From NCBI GenBank assembly GCA_000745135.1, contig JQNH01000001.1, positions 1,364,001 through 1,428,000 of the forward strand: a stretch of DNA of 64,000 nucleotides, given 5' to 3'. This stretch comes from Rhizobiales bacterium YIM 77505 (GTDB taxonomy: Bacteria; Pseudomonadota; Alphaproteobacteria; Rhizobiales; Beijerinckiaceae). Numbering within the stretch: the first letter of the stretch is position 1; each line of letters begins with the position of its first letter. Positions 36,509-44,554 of the stretch are shown piece by piece. The position numbers and the translations under genes were made by a program. The notes below the pieces were generated by a model, which saw nothing but the letters and a program-made list of their open reading frames with translations, did no database searches and was not told where the DNA came from.

Positions 36509-37506
36509 GGGGCGCGGAGGGCCCCACCGGCGCGGGCAAAGCATTGCCGGGCGAGCGCTTCCACCTGCAGCCGCTCGTCCGGGCCAAGGGCGTTCTGAAG
36601 CGTGCGCGCCCAAAGGTCCCGGCGCCTGAGTTCTTCGACCGTGCAGTGGCATGCGCGATGGCAGCGATCGCCCGTGTGGCCGGCCGCGACGCATTGCGCC
36701 TCGCAACTCCGGATGAAGGGCGCCGCCTCAGCGGCAGGATGGGGGCCAACCGCAACCGACAGCGGGTACAGCACCGCCAGCAGGATCGGCTGATGGATCA
36801 GATAGACGCTCAAGCTGTGCCGCCCTGCCCAGGCGAGGGCCCGTCCTGCGCGGCTTGACGCCTGCCAGCGCCAGACGGCGCTCGCCGCGAGCCAGGGCAG
36901 CGTCACTCGCGCGGTCGCGAGGCCGGCCAGAACCATCCCGAACCAGGGAAAGAGCGGCACGTAATCGTTGGTGACGGGCAGGCGGGTGCCAAGGCCAAGG
37001 AAGGCGAGAAGAGGAGCATCGAAAGCAGGCGAGGTCGCCCAAAGCGGCGCCGACAGCACGATCGCGGCCGACAGCGCCACGAGCGGCAGGGGCGCACGCA
37101 GGAAGGGCAGGGCGAGAAGGCTCGAGAGGGCGATGCAGTGCAGGATCCCGAAGAAGATGTAGCTCTCGGGAAAAACGAGAAACGTAACGAGCGTGACAGC
37201 GGCCGCCGCTGCGAGGATCATGCCCAAACGCCTCAAGAAGGCGTGCCAGCGAAGCCCGTCGCCATGGGCAAGCACGAGGCTCACGCCGACGAGGAACAGG
37301 AAAGAGCCCGCGATTGCCCGCGCCGCCCACGGCCATGGCGCGGCGGTCGCGACTTGAGTCTCGATCAGCTTCAGGAAGCTCAAGTCCCAGAAGAGGTGGT
37401 AGAGAGCCATCGCCAGCAGGGCGAGGCCGCGTGCGACGTCGATGAGCTCAAGGCGCCCGGCGGGCCGGGCCAAGACGCCCGGTTCAGAGGCGGCAAGGGC
37501 CGTCAC
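36505..37506 (-). CDS. Membrane acyltransferase-like protein (DUF1624/heparan-alpha-glucosaminide N-acetyltransferase type)
   Basis: 333 residues with about eight membrane helices. The opening [20 protein letters not shown] and [16 protein letters not shown], plus the later [20 protein letters not shown], match the DUF1624/HGSNAT-like membrane acyltransferases. The last 80 residues, after helix 8, are an unusual cytoplasmic or periplasmic tail with a cluster of five cysteines ([22 protein letters not shown]). I choose GTG 37506 because GAGG lies eight bases before it and the family start follows directly. Function not established. It diverges from the sirtuin gene by 72 bases. Confidence 0.78.
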   Translation of the reverse strand: MTALAASEPGVLARPAGRLELIDVARGLALLAMALYHLFWDLSFLKLIETQVATAAPWPWAARAIAGSFLFLVGVSLVLAHGDGLRWHAFLRRLGMILAAAAAVTLVTFLVFPESYIFFGILHCIALSSLLALPFLRAPLPLVALSAAIVLSAPLWATSPAFDAPLLAFLGLGTRLPVTNDYVPLFPWFGMVLAGLATARVTLPWLAASAVWRWQASSRAGRALAWAGRHSLSVYLIHQPILLAVLYPLSVAVGPHPAAEAAPFIRSCEAQCVAAGHTGDRCHRACHCTVEELRRRDLWARTLQNALGPDERLQVEALARQCFARAGGALRAP

Positions 37507-37578
37507 GGCGCAGACCTCATGCCGAGGCTCGCGAGAACTCCCCTTGGGCCTGCGGCCAAACCATCGGATAATTGGTCC

Positions 37579-38358
37579 ATGCCTTCCGGCTCTTTCGGCG
37601 CCCGTCTCATGGAACAGATCGACGAATTGGCGAGCCTTGTCGAGCGCGCTCGGGTCATCGCCGGCTTCACGGGGGCCGGCATTTCGACCGAAAGCGGCGT
37701 GCCCGACTTCCGGTCCCCGGACAGCCCATGGCGGCGCCACCAGCCGATCCCCTTCGAGGCGTTCCTGAGCAGCCCCGAGGCGCGGCGCGAAGCGTGGCGA
37801 CGGAAATTCGCCATGGACGATATCTATCGCGACGCGCGACCGAGCCGCGGCCATCTTGCGATCGCATCGCTCATCAACAGCGGCAAGATGCCGGCGATCA
37901 TCACCCAGAACATCGATGGACTTCAGCAGGAAGCGGGCGTCCCGGCGGCCAAGGTGATCGAACTCCACGGCAATGGCACCTACGCCGCCTGCTTGTCCTG
38001 CAGGGCGCGGCAGGAGCTCGCCTGGATACGCGAGGTCTTCGAGGTCACCGGCGATCCGCCGGCTTGTCCGGTCTGCGGCGGGATCCTGAAATCCGCCACC
38101 ATCTCGTTCGGGCAAGCGATGCCGGAGGAGGCCATGCGTCGGGCGCAGGAGCTGACCCTGGCGTGCGACCTGTTTCTCGCCATCGGTACGTCCCTCGTGG
38201 TCTATCCGGCCGCGGCCTTCCCGCTGATCGCGAAGCAGAATGGCGGGACTCTCGTCATCATCAACCGCGAGCCGACCGATCTCGACGCCTTCGCGGATCT
38301 CGTCGTTCGCGGCGAGATCGGCCCCGTGCTCGCGCCGTTCATCGGGCGTCGCGATTAG
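37579..38358 (+). CDS. cobB: Sir2-family NAD-dependent protein deacylase (CobB type)
   Basis: 259 residues. NAD-binding [15 protein letters not shown] near residue 33, [12 protein letters not shown] near 112, catalytic His in [13 protein letters not shown], a four-cysteine zinc site CLSC...CPVC at about 137-167, and [11 protein letters not shown]. It removes acetyl (or other short acyl) groups from protein lysines, for example on acetyl-CoA synthetase. The active site lacks the YxxR pair expected for desuccinylase activity in the [10 protein letters not shown] region as far as I can see, so a classical deacetylase is more likely. ATG 37579 has only a weak upstream site; ATG 37609 is an alternative. 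Confidence 0.88.
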   Translation: MPSGSFGARLMEQIDELASLVERARVIAGFTGAGISTESGVPDFRSPDSPWRRHQPIPFEAFLSSPEARREAWRRKFAMDDIYRDARPSRGHLAIASLINSGKMPAIITQNIDGLQQEAGVPAAKVIELHGNGTYAACLSCRARQELAWIREVFEVTGDPPACPVCGGILKSATISFGQAMPEEAMRRAQELTLACDLFLAIGTSLVVYPAAAFPLIAKQNGGTLVIINREPTDLDAFADLVVRGEIGPVLAPFIGRRD

Positions 38359-38432
38359 GTTACACTTCCGTTGATTGCCGGCGCCGGGGATGGTTTCAGG
38401 CTTCCCCGGATTCCCGGCGATGTTATTTTCAT

Positions 38433-39083
38433 ATGCGAATCGCGCGGCGCGATTCGATGCGGGTTGTTTTCATGCCGGACGAATTTGAGTCAGGTCCGTT
38501 GGGTCGCATGCAGGGGAGCGCTTCGGGGGAGGTAAGGCGGCGTGAGGAGGCCGCGACCGAAAGACCCCTGGACCTCATCGAGGTGAGCGGCCGCATCAAG
38601 TGGTTCGACGTTGCCAAGGGCTTCGGGTTCATCGTCCCCGACAACGGCCTGCCGGACGTGCTCCTCCATATCACATGCCTGCGCCGCGACGGCTATCAGA
38701 CGGCTCATGAAGGAGCGCGGATTGTGGTCGAGGCGACCCAGCGTCCGCGCGGCCTGCAGGCCTTCCGCATCCTCTCGCTCGACGAGTCGACCGCGATCCA
38801 CCCCTCCGAACTGCCCATGCCGCGCACCCATGTGACGGTGGTGCCGACGAGTGGGCTCGAGCCGGCGACGGTCAAGTGGTTCAATCGGCTGCGGGGTTTC
38901 GGCTTTCTGACCCGGGGCGAGGGGACGCCGGATATCTTCGTCCATATGGAGACTCTGCGCCGCTACGGTATCGCCGAGCTGAAGCCGGGCGACAAAGTGC
39001 TGGTCCGCTTCGGCGACGGCGGCAAGGGGCTGATGGCGGCAGAGGTGAGGCTGGTTGATGGCGCCCTGCCGGCGTCGCATTGA
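38433..39083 (+). CDS. Protein with two cold-shock domains
   Basis: 216 residues from ATG 38433; ATG 38457 and 38472 are alternative starts and none has a clear ribosome binding site. A low-complexity N-terminus of about 60 residues precedes the first cold-shock domain ([30 protein letters not shown]), and the second ([27 protein letters not shown]) is near the C-terminus. These OB-fold domains bind single-stranded RNA and DNA and act as RNA chaperones or antiterminators. Tandem-CSD proteins of about 200 residues are typical of alphaproteobacteria (CspD-like). A perfect hairpin lies at the beginning of the frame. The DUF192 gene overlaps its end by 26 bases. Confidence 0.88.
   Translation: MRIARRDSMRVVFMPDEFESGPLGRMQGSASGEVRRREEAATERPLDLIEVSGRIKWFDVAKGFGFIVPDNGLPDVLLHITCLRRDGYQTAHEGARIVVEATQRPRGLQAFRILSLDESTAIHPSELPMPRTHVTVVPTSGLEPATVKWFNRLRGFGFLTRGEGTPDIFVHMETLRRYGIAELKPGDKVLVRFGDGGKGLMAAEVRLVDGALPASH
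38436..38456 (+). repeat. Perfect 9-bp hairpin at the start region of the cold-shock gene
   Basis: CGAATCGCG (38436-38444) and CGCGATTCG (38448-38456) are exact reverse complements around CGG. It lies directly before ATG 38457 and 16 bases before ATG 38472. If translation begins at one of these, the hairpin would sit in the leader next to the initiation site and could act as a temperature-sensitive or chaperone-responsive switch; if it begins at 38433 the hairpin is coding. Confidence 0.5.
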
Positions 39084-39552
39084 GGCCGCGCTGGCTGCCT
39101 TCGGGCCGGCGCTGCGTCTTGCCACCCTTGCTCTTCCCGTTCTCCTGATCGCGAGCGCGGCAGCGGCGCAGGCCCTGGAGCCGCTGACGATCGTCTCGGG
39201 CGCGAACCGCCACCGCTTCCAGGTGGAGGTGGCGCGGACGGATGCGGAGCGCGCCCAGGGGCTGATGTTCCGCCGCAGCCTCGCCCCGGACCGGGGCATG
39301 CTGTTCGATTTCAAGCGGGTGGAGCCTGTGTCCATGTGGATGCAGAACACCTATATATCCCTCGACATGCTGTTCATCCGTCCTGACGGGAGCATCGCCC
39401 GGATCGCCGAACGCACCGAGCCCTTGTCGACCCGCACCATCCCTTCGGGGGAACCGGTGCTGGCCGTGCTGGAGGTGATCGGCGGGACGGCGGAGCGACT
39501 CGGGATCAAAGCAGGGGACCGGGTCGAACACCCGCTGTTCAAGGCCCCTTGA
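39058..39552 (+). CDS. DUF192 domain protein, exported
   Basis: 164 residues with an N-terminal hydrophobic signal (about residues 18-37, [20 protein letters not shown]). The DUF192 core runs from [20 protein letters not shown] to [19 protein letters not shown], with the hallmark [17 protein letters not shown] and [16 protein letters not shown]. Family function is not known. ATG 39058 has GAGG before it and overlaps the cold-shock frame by 26 bases, indicating cotranscription. tRNA-Pro follows. Confidence 0.9.
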   Translation: MAPCRRRIEAALAAFGPALRLATLALPVLLIASAAAAQALEPLTIVSGANRHRFQVEVARTDAERAQGLMFRRSLAPDRGMLFDFKRVEPVSMWMQNTYISLDMLFIRPDGSIARIAERTEPLSTRTIPSGEPVLAVLEVIGGTAERLGIKAGDRVEHPLFKAP

Positions 39553-39612
39553 GGCTCATGCTTGCCGGAGGGCGGGAACGCATGGTAGCGAGCCGCACAA
39601 GACCGGACGGTC

Positions 39613-39689
39613 CGGGGCGTAGCGCAGTCTGGTAGCGCATCTGCTTTGGGAGCAGAGGGTCGCTGGTTCAAATCCGGCCGCCCCGACCA
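39613..39689 (+). tRNA. tRNA-Pro (TGG)
   Basis: 77 bases with encoded CCA. Acceptor stem CGGGGCG pairs with CGCCCCG; anticodon stem TCTGC/GCAGA encloses the loop TTTGGGA, with anticodon TGG at 39647-39649; T arm ...GGTTCAAATC... is regular. The 3' 45 bases, from inside the anticodon loop to CCA, are repeated exactly at 40568-40612, marking integration of an element at this gene, with the intact tRNA regenerated on the left. Confidence 0.97.
39645..39689 (+). repeat. att repeat, left (within tRNA-Pro)
   Basis: From the anticodon loop (TTTGGGAGCAGAGGG...) to the CCA end of tRNA-Pro. It is identical over 45 bases to 40568-40612; the next base upstream differs (C against T), which sets the limit of the repeat. 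Confidence 0.9.
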
Positions 39690-39835
39690 TTCGGTTTCAA
39701 GGGCTTAGCCCGAGGTGTTAAGGGAACACGTCAGGCACGGTTTGCTGTCGGTTTGCTGTTTTTGGGCTGCTTCCGTTCTAGCTTGGCGATCGCGCTCTCG
39801 GCGAGCTCCACCCCCTTGTTGAGGTAGTGGCGGTC

Positions 39836-39935
39836 GAAACCGAGACGATGTGGGATAGCGAAAAGGGTTATTCAGGCAAGCGGCCGATGACCCGGAAGGA
39901 GCACATCGTGCCGCTTACGTCTGTTCCGTGGTGAC
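39836..39935 (+). pseudogene. Possible integrase fragment
   Basis: On the plus strand the frame reading ...TMWDSEKGYSGKRPMTRKE and then HIVPLTSVPW ends at TGA 39933-39935. The block GKRPMTRKEHIVPLTS resembles the segment after the first catalytic region of P4-type tyrosine recombinases (usual form: MK-x-R-x-x-H-x-VPLS). Neither a start nor the catalytic residues R-H-R-Y are present, so at most it is a remnant. Its place inside the tRNA-Pro element, next to the left att, fits. The match is judged by eye only. Confidence 0.35.
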
Positions 39936-40109
39936 AACGGTCAGGATCGCCTCGGCGTCCGGGATGAACTCACGCCACTCGCGCTCGGCTTGGCGCGCCG
40001 CCACCACTACCGGGTCTGCGTCGGTCGGTGGAAGCCGCTCATAGAGCTTGCGGTATGCGGCCATTGCGATCAGTCGGGCGATTTGCTCGATACGTTCGTC
40101 CTGCTGCAT
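39915..40109 (-). CDS. Small hypothetical protein of the tRNA-Pro element
   Basis: 64 residues, starting MQQDERIEQIARLIAMAAYR at ATG 40109, with GAGGG nine bases upstream. The sequence is acidic and helical, with no signal peptide. It resembles the short accessory proteins of prophages and integrated plasmids but cannot be assigned. It lies just beyond the terminator at 40124-40161 on the same strand. Confidence 0.5.
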   Translation of the reverse strand: MQQDERIEQIARLIAMAAYRKLYERLPPTDADPVVVAARQAEREWREFIPDAEAILTVVTTEQT

Positions 40110-40123
40110 AGGTCGGCCCTCAA

Positions 40124-40161
40124 AAGAAAGTCCCGGCGGCTCACCCCTAACCGCCGGGACT
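40124..40161 (-). terminator. Rho-independent terminator, minus strand
   Basis: Stem AGTCCCGGCGG (40129-40139) with CCGCCGGGACT (40151-40161), 11 perfect base pairs and an 11-base loop. On the minus strand the hairpin is followed by TTTCTTTTG, a proper U tract. It would end transcription of the gene at 40231-40509. Confidence 0.8.
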
Positions 40162-40230
40162 GTTGGCACCCACCATGAACGGAAGCATCCCGCTCCCTAT
40201 CCTGATTATCCACAGGCACACGGGGCTACG

Positions 40231-40509
40231 TCAATCGCGCCTCTGCCGCTTGAGCACCACTGTCCCGTGCGGGAGCGCCGCGACGGCTTCCCACCCGTCG
40301 CTACCGAACAAATCAAGCCTCTCCTGAAGCTGCCCGTCTGTCATTTTCGGCAGCAACATATACTCCCACCGGGCGGCCGGCTGCATGTCCTTCCATCCGG
40401 GGCCGGTGTCGGGGATTTGGTCGAGGGTGAGCGACTTAGGGGCGTTCGGGAGCGACAAAATCGGCCTCCGCTCGGTTTGCGTTTCGCGTCTAAGTCGTTG
40501 ATTTTTCAT
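40231..40509 (-). CDS. Small protein with DUF4177-like C-terminus, in the tRNA-Pro element
   Basis: 92 residues. The C-terminal half WEYMLLPKMTDGQLQERLDLFGSDGWEAVAALPHG (given here in pieces: WEYMLLPK, LDLFGSDGWEAVA, GTVVLKRQ) has the order WEY - LN/G-DGWE - VLKR seen in DUF4177, a small family found in phages and many bacteria. The N-terminus is basic and unstructured-looking. Start ATG 40509 is behind AGGAA at a somewhat long spacing. A terminator follows at 40124-40161. Confidence 0.6.
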   Translation of the reverse strand: MKNQRLRRETQTERRPILSLPNAPKSLTLDQIPDTGPGWKDMQPAARWEYMLLPKMTDGQLQERLDLFGSDGWEAVAALPHGTVVLKRQRRD

Positions 40510-40567
40510 ACCCGGTTTTTCCTATGGTTTGCAGCTATGTAATTGACGTGTCAACAGGGGTTTGTAT

Positions 40568-40612
40568 TTTGGGAGCAGAGGGTCGCTGGTTCAAATCCGG
40601 CCGCCCCGACCA
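40568..40612 (+). repeat. att repeat, right
   Basis: Exact 45-base copy of the 3' end of tRNA-Pro (39645-39689). It lacks the 5' two-fifths of the tRNA and so is not a functional gene. It marks the right end of the integrated element; the chromosomal complex I subunit gene begins 37 bases further on. Confidence 0.9.
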
Positions 40613-40648
40613 CCCGTCCGGTCCGAGGCCTTGGGACAGAACGCGACG

Positions 40649-40957
40649 ATGACGACGGCCCGCATCTTCAAGGAAGCCAACAGCCCGACGCAGTCCGGCA
40701 TGGCGCGGACGAAGCTTTGGAAGCTCGAGTTCGAACAGGCGCATCCGCGCGAGATCGAGCCGCTGATGGGCTGGACGAGCTCCGGCGACACGCGGCAGCA
40801 GGTGCGCCTCTCCTTCGATACCAAGGAAGAGGCGATCGCCTACGCCGCCCGCGCCGGCCTCGCCTATCGGGTGGAAGAGCCCCGCGAGCCGAAGCGGCGG
40901 ACGATCTCCTACGCGGACAATTTCAAGTTCAACCGGGTCGGCATGTGGACCCATTGA
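40649..40957 (+). CDS. ETC complex I subunit (NDUFS4-like, NADH dehydrogenase accessory protein)
   Basis: 102 residues: MTTARIFKEANSPTQSGMAR, WKLEFEQAHPREIEPLMGWTSSGDT, VRLSFDTKEEAIAYAARAGL, and the C-terminal RTISYADNFKFNRVGMWTH. This is the conserved 'ETC complex I subunit' domain, a homologue of the mitochondrial 18-kDa NDUFS4, which stabilises the N-module of respiratory complex I. The gene is usually found next to a tRNA in alphaproteobacteria and here it was separated from tRNA-Pro by the integrated element. ATG 40649 opens the family N-terminus; weak upstream site. Confidence 0.93.
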   Translation: MTTARIFKEANSPTQSGMARTKLWKLEFEQAHPREIEPLMGWTSSGDTRQQVRLSFDTKEEAIAYAARAGLAYRVEEPREPKRRTISYADNFKFNRVGMWTH

Positions 40958-41017
40958 GCCGGCGCTTCGCCGCGCACGAGGTGAGGCCGCCGGCCCACGC
41001 TCCGCGGCCTTCTCGGG

Positions 41018-41593
41018 GTGCCCGCGCCGGGAACCATCATCGCGAACGCGCGTTCCGTGCAAACAGCGCGGGGCGGACCATTGTTCACGAGCTTCAGCCA
41101 GGACCGTCCCTTGGTCCTCGTCGTCGAGGACGAGGTCCTGGTCCGGATGGTGATTGCGGATCTCCTCCAGGAGGGAGGCTTCAAGACCATCGAGGCGGCC
41201 GATCCGGCGGAGGCGCTCGCGCTTCTCGAAGCCCGTCGTGACATCTCGCTCCTCGTCACCGACGTGAACATGCCCGGGCTCGACGGCTTCGCGCTCGCCC
41301 GGCACGTGGCCGACCGCTGGCCGACCATCGGGATCATTGTCTCGTCGGGGCGAGTTCAGCCCCAGCCGGGCGATCTGCCCGAAGGAGCGCTGTTCGTGCC
41401 GAAGCCCTGGAGCAACGAGGGGCTCCTGCGCCAAGTGCGGGAGTGCGCCATGCGAAGGAGCACCCGTTTCGCCTCGAATGCGGGCGAGGACGCTTTCCGG
41501 CCGGAGCCATCGCGGCAAGAGAGAGCGGCATGGGAGAATGGCAGGCCGCCGCCTGCCGCCTCCTCCCGGCGCTCACCGGAGGGCGGCAGGTGA
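41018..41593 (+). CDS. Response regulator receiver domain protein
   Basis: 191 residues from GTG 41018; the true start could be later, since the receiver domain begins at about residue 31 (LVLVVEDEVLVRMVIADLL) and the first 30 residues are not conserved. The acidic pocket is VEDE, the phosphorylation site Asp is in SLLVTDVNMPGLDG, and the conserved Lys is in GALFVPKPW. There is no output domain: the C-terminal 45 residues are basic and disordered. Single-domain regulators like this interact with other proteins or feed phosphorelays. No histidine kinase gene is adjacent. Confidence 0.83.
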   Translation: MPAPGTIIANARSVQTARGGPLFTSFSQDRPLVLVVEDEVLVRMVIADLLQEGGFKTIEAADPAEALALLEARRDISLLVTDVNMPGLDGFALARHVADRWPTIGIIVSSGRVQPQPGDLPEGALFVPKPWSNEGLLRQVRECAMRRSTRFASNAGEDAFRPEPSRQERAAWENGRPPPAASSRRSPEGGR

Positions 41594-41643
41594 CCGCCCG
41601 TTGGCAGCTCCCGACGAGTGGTCTAGAGAGAGGGCCGCTGATC

Positions 41644-41720
41644 GGCCCCGTAGCTCAGCCGGATAGAGCAGCAGCCTTCTAAGCTGTTGGTCGCAGGTTC
41701 GAATCCTGCCGGGGTCGCCA
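41644..41720 (+). tRNA. tRNA-Arg (TCT)
   Basis: 77 bases with encoded CCA. Acceptor GGCCCCG pairs with CGGGGTC (one G-T); anticodon arm GCAGC-CTTCTAA-GCTGT with anticodon TCT at 41678-41680; T arm GCAGG-TTCGAAT-CCTGC. Starts 50 bases after the response regulator. No duplicated 3' end was seen nearby. Confidence 0.97.
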
Positions 41721-41842
41721 CGCTCAGCGGGTCCATCTTGGCACGCCGCAGGCGGCCACGATGTCGCGCCTACAGGACAGTCGCGGATGGCGTCGCCATA
41801 TCTTTCCGGCGCCCCTGCGAAGGACAGTGTGAGGAGAGATCG

Positions 41843-42151
41843 ATGAAATGCCCGATCGACGGCTCGGATCTGGTCATGACGGACCGTCAGGGAATCGAGA
41901 TCGACTATTGCCCGAAATGCCGAGGCGTTTGGCTCGATCGCGGCGAGCTGGACAAGATCATCGAGCGCGCGGCCGTACAGGCGCCGCAGGCCTCGTTCAC
42001 GCCGTCTCCGTCTCCCCAAGCGCCCATGGCGCCCCCGCAGCAAGGCTACAGCCAGCCTCAAGGCTACGGACAGCGCGGATACGATCCGCGCTATGATCAC
42101 CAGCATCGCAAGCGCAAGGGCTTCTTAGGCGAGCTGTTCGATTTCGACTGA
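41843..42151 (+). CDS. zf-TFIIB domain protein
   Basis: 102 residues. The zinc ribbon is CPIDGSDLVMTDRQGIEIDYC..., i.e. CPxDG near residue 3 and CPKCRGVWLDRGELDKII near residue 23, the standard 'transcription factor zinc-finger' family of bacterial proteins. A long Pro/Gln/Tyr-rich linker leads to a basic tail ending RKRKGFLGELFDFD, the terminal motif of this family. ATG 41843 follows GAGGAGAG. Molecular function is not established. Confidence 0.88.
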   Translation: MKCPIDGSDLVMTDRQGIEIDYCPKCRGVWLDRGELDKIIERAAVQAPQASFTPSPSPQAPMAPPQQGYSQPQGYGQRGYDPRYDHQHRKRKGFLGELFDFD

Positions 42152-42255
42152 GCCTCGAGGGGAATCGGGCCTCCTGCGCGAGGCGCCGATCGGCGCTTGA
42201 CCGCCGAGCCGTCGCCTCGAAAGGTCGGCGCCCAACCTTCGATGGGGGCTGACCC

Positions 42256-42759
42256 ATGCTCCGCCTGCTCTTGTCATTGCGCTTCGGCATGCTCTTCGCA
42301 GCCTTCGGGGCCATCCTCGGGGCCGCGTTGATGTTCTATCTCGGCGGCGCGAAGATCGCGCGGGCGGTCGTCCTCATCCTGACCGAGGGGGCAAGTGCAA
42401 CGGAGGTGACGGTGGCGGTGCTGTCGGCCACTGACGCCTTCCTGTTCGGGGTCGTGTTGATCGTCTTTGCTTATGCCATCAGTCTCGGCCTCGTTCTTGG
42501 CCCCTCGGCCCTGATCGATCAGCTTCCCCGCTGGATGCGCATCGAAGGAATAGGCGAGCTCAAGCACACCCTCGTTGAGGTCATCATCGTCTATCTCATC
42601 GTTGACTTCGCCACGGACCTCGCCTCCAGAGACGAGCCCCTTTCCTGGACGACGCTCGTCATGCCGCTTTCCATCGTTCTGATTGCGGGCGCCTTGCGTC
42701 TCGTCGGGCGGGGCTCCGGAAGCCCGGAGGGGGCGCCCGGTTCGCCGACACATGATTGA
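42256..42759 (+). CDS. YqhA family (UPF0114) inner membrane protein
   Basis: 167 residues with four membrane helices (about 8-32, 60-85, 110-125, 130-148). The pattern SLRFGMLFAAFGAILGAALMF and LIDQLPRWMRIEGIGELKHTLVEVIIVYLIVDF, with VAVLSATDAFLFGVVLIVFAYAI between, matches YqhA/UPF0114. The start ATG at 42256 follows GGGGGCTGACCC. No function known. Confidence 0.85.
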   Translation: MLRLLLSLRFGMLFAAFGAILGAALMFYLGGAKIARAVVLILTEGASATEVTVAVLSATDAFLFGVVLIVFAYAISLGLVLGPSALIDQLPRWMRIEGIGELKHTLVEVIIVYLIVDFATDLASRDEPLSWTTLVMPLSIVLIAGALRLVGRGSGSPEGAPGSPTHD

Positions 42760-42844
42760 GCCGCCGGCGCCCTCGTGCCACGCGATTTCGGTCCGTTGAC
42801 ACTTCTTTTGAGCCGCGAATCCGCAGCTCTCAAGGCGCCGGAGC

Positions 42845-44392
42845 CTACAGCACCGCTTCGATCAGTGACGGCCCGGACGCCATCATCGAGGCAGCAAAAG
42901 CACGATTGAAGTCGGCCATGGCGGTCGCGCGGCAGGCGGCGACACCAAGCGACCGGGCGAGGCCGCACCAGTCGATCGCCGGCTGGTCGAGACTCATCAT
43001 CTCGAGCGCTTTCGGGCCTGCATTGCGCGCCCCGACATTGGCGAGCTCTTTCCTGAGTGTCGCATAGGCGCGGTTGTTGAAGATGACGGTTGTCACATTG
43101 AGGCCCTCCCGCGCCTGCGTCCATAGCGCCTGGAGGTTGTACATGGCGCTGCCGTCCGCCTCGAGGCAGATCACGCGCCGGTCGGGGCAGGCGATCGCCG
43201 CACCCGTCGCCATGGGCAGGCCGTCGCCGATGGCGCCCCCCGTGAGCTGCAGCCAGTCATGCGGCGGGGCCGTCTTGAGCATCCCGAAGCAGGAGCGCCC
43301 CTCCGTGATCGACTCGTCGACGATGATCGCGTTCTCCGGAAGGAGCGCGCAGAGCGCGCGAGCGATCGCATCGCCGGTGATGGGCCCTTCGGGCAGCGGA
43401 CAGCGCTGCAGGGGCTCCACCGCGAAGGGCTGGCGCGCCGCCCCGAGCGCATCCCTCAAGGCCTCGAGCGCAAGGCCGAGATCCTGGCCTGGGCCGGCAA
43501 GCGCGTGGATCTCGCACCCGGCGGGGGTCAGCACACTCGGTTTTTCTGGGTAAGCAAAGAAGGCGACGGGTGCCTTCGCCCCCACCAGAACCAGATGCTC
43601 GAGGTCCTTGAGGAGATCGAGCGCGAGATCGACGGGGTAGGGGATTCGCTCGACACCGACCCGACCGGCGCCCCGCTCAATGCGCCCATTGGCCGTGGGT
43701 GCCAGAAGCCGTGCCCCGGTCGCCGCGGCAATGCGGCCGGCCATCGCCAGGTTGTCGGCCCGAAGCGCCGATCCGGTCATGAGCAGCGCAGCACGCTTGC
43801 CCGAGCGGAGGGCGGCAGCCGCTGCGCGAACGGCGCTCTCGTCGAGGGGCGCGTGGGAGGTGGGCGGAAGAGGCTCGGCAGGTCCGTCAGGGGCATCGCT
43901 CCAGGCCACGTCGGCCGGGAGGATGAGCGTGGCGATGCGTCCGGGCGGCACCATGGCAGCGGCAATGGCCGCCGCTGCGTCGCTCGCCAGTTCGCGGGCG
44001 TGCGTGCTGGTGCGGACCCAATCCGAGAACGGGCGGGCGAGGGCCTCAATATCGGAGGTCAGGGGCGCATCATGAATGCGGTGGTAGGTCGCGTGCTCGC
44101 CGACGATGTTGAGGATCGGCGAGGCGGCGCGGCGCGCGTTGTGCAGGTTCGCAAGGCCGTTCGCGAGCCCGGGCCCGAGATGCAGGAGGGTTGCGGCCGG
44201 CTTGGCCGCCATCCTGGCGTAGCCGTCCGCTGCCCCCGTCACCGTTCCCTCAGCGAGGGCAAGCACGCAGCGGATCCCCTCGACGCGGTCCAGAGCCGCG
44301 ACGAAGTGCATTTCAGAGGTGCCCGGATTGGCGAAGCACACCTCGACCCCGTGGGCGAGGAGCGTCCGGACGAGGGCTTCAGCGCCGTTCAC
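42845..44392 (-). CDS. Thiamine pyrophosphate-dependent enzyme (acetolactate synthase large subunit-like)
   Basis: 515 residues. N-terminal Pyr domain: NGAEALVRTLLAHGVEVCFANPGTSEMHFVAAL, catalytic Glu in LALAEGTVTGAADGYARM; middle domain without the FAD/quinone-binding sequence of true acetolactate synthase; C-terminal PP domain with the Mg-TPP motif EADGSAMYNLQALWTQAREGL-NVTTVIFNN (GDGS-type motif reads EADGSAMY). The start is GTG 44392 with GGAGG upstream. Substrate unknown: family members include benzoylformate decarboxylase, acetolactate synthase and oxalyl-CoA decarboxylase; the GGAIGDGLPMATGAAIA segment is of the MdlC/acetolactate kind. It is divergent from nepR-ecfG. Confidence 0.85.
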   Translation of the reverse strand: MNGAEALVRTLLAHGVEVCFANPGTSEMHFVAALDRVEGIRCVLALAEGTVTGAADGYARMAAKPAATLLHLGPGLANGLANLHNARRAASPILNIVGEHATYHRIHDAPLTSDIEALARPFSDWVRTSTHARELASDAAAAIAAAMVPPGRIATLILPADVAWSDAPDGPAEPLPPTSHAPLDESAVRAAAAALRSGKRAALLMTGSALRADNLAMAGRIAAATGARLLAPTANGRIERGAGRVGVERIPYPVDLALDLLKDLEHLVLVGAKAPVAFFAYPEKPSVLTPAGCEIHALAGPGQDLGLALEALRDALGAARQPFAVEPLQRCPLPEGPITGDAIARALCALLPENAIIVDESITEGRSCFGMLKTAPPHDWLQLTGGAIGDGLPMATGAAIACPDRRVICLEADGSAMYNLQALWTQAREGLNVTTVIFNNRAYATLRKELANVGARNAGPKALEMMSLDQPAIDWCGLARSLGVAACRATAMADFNRAFAASMMASGPSLIEAVL

Positions 44393-44554
44393 GGGAAAGA
44401 CCTCCGGAGTGCGCCGTCGCGGTGCGACGGTCAGGTCTCCCGCACCCGGGGCGCGCACTCGGCCCGGAACGGGCCGCAGCTGGCCGCCTGATGAGGCGGG
44501 GTGAGTGACATGCCAGCATCGGCGCCGCTCCTCAAGGGGCGTGGCCGGTGCGGG

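Larger units (their letters stand above)
39645..40612. mobile_element. Decayed integrative element in tRNA-Pro bounded by 45-bp att repeats
   Basis: The 45 bases 39645-39689 (3' end of tRNA-Pro) recur without change at 40568-40612, just before the complex I subunit gene. The roughly 880 bases between have lower GC content, two small minus-strand frames of phage/plasmid character, a possible integrase fragment on the plus strand, an 11-bp tandem duplication (CGGTTTGCTGT twice at 39738-39759) and an intrinsic terminator. This is the standard signature of a tyrosine-recombinase element that has lost most of its content. Confidence 0.82.

Noticed and set aside
35798-36706. Extension of the epmA frame upstream through the efp gene on the opposite strand
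   Set aside because: The extension is antisense to efp; the class II synthetase domain begins at the ATG at 35797.
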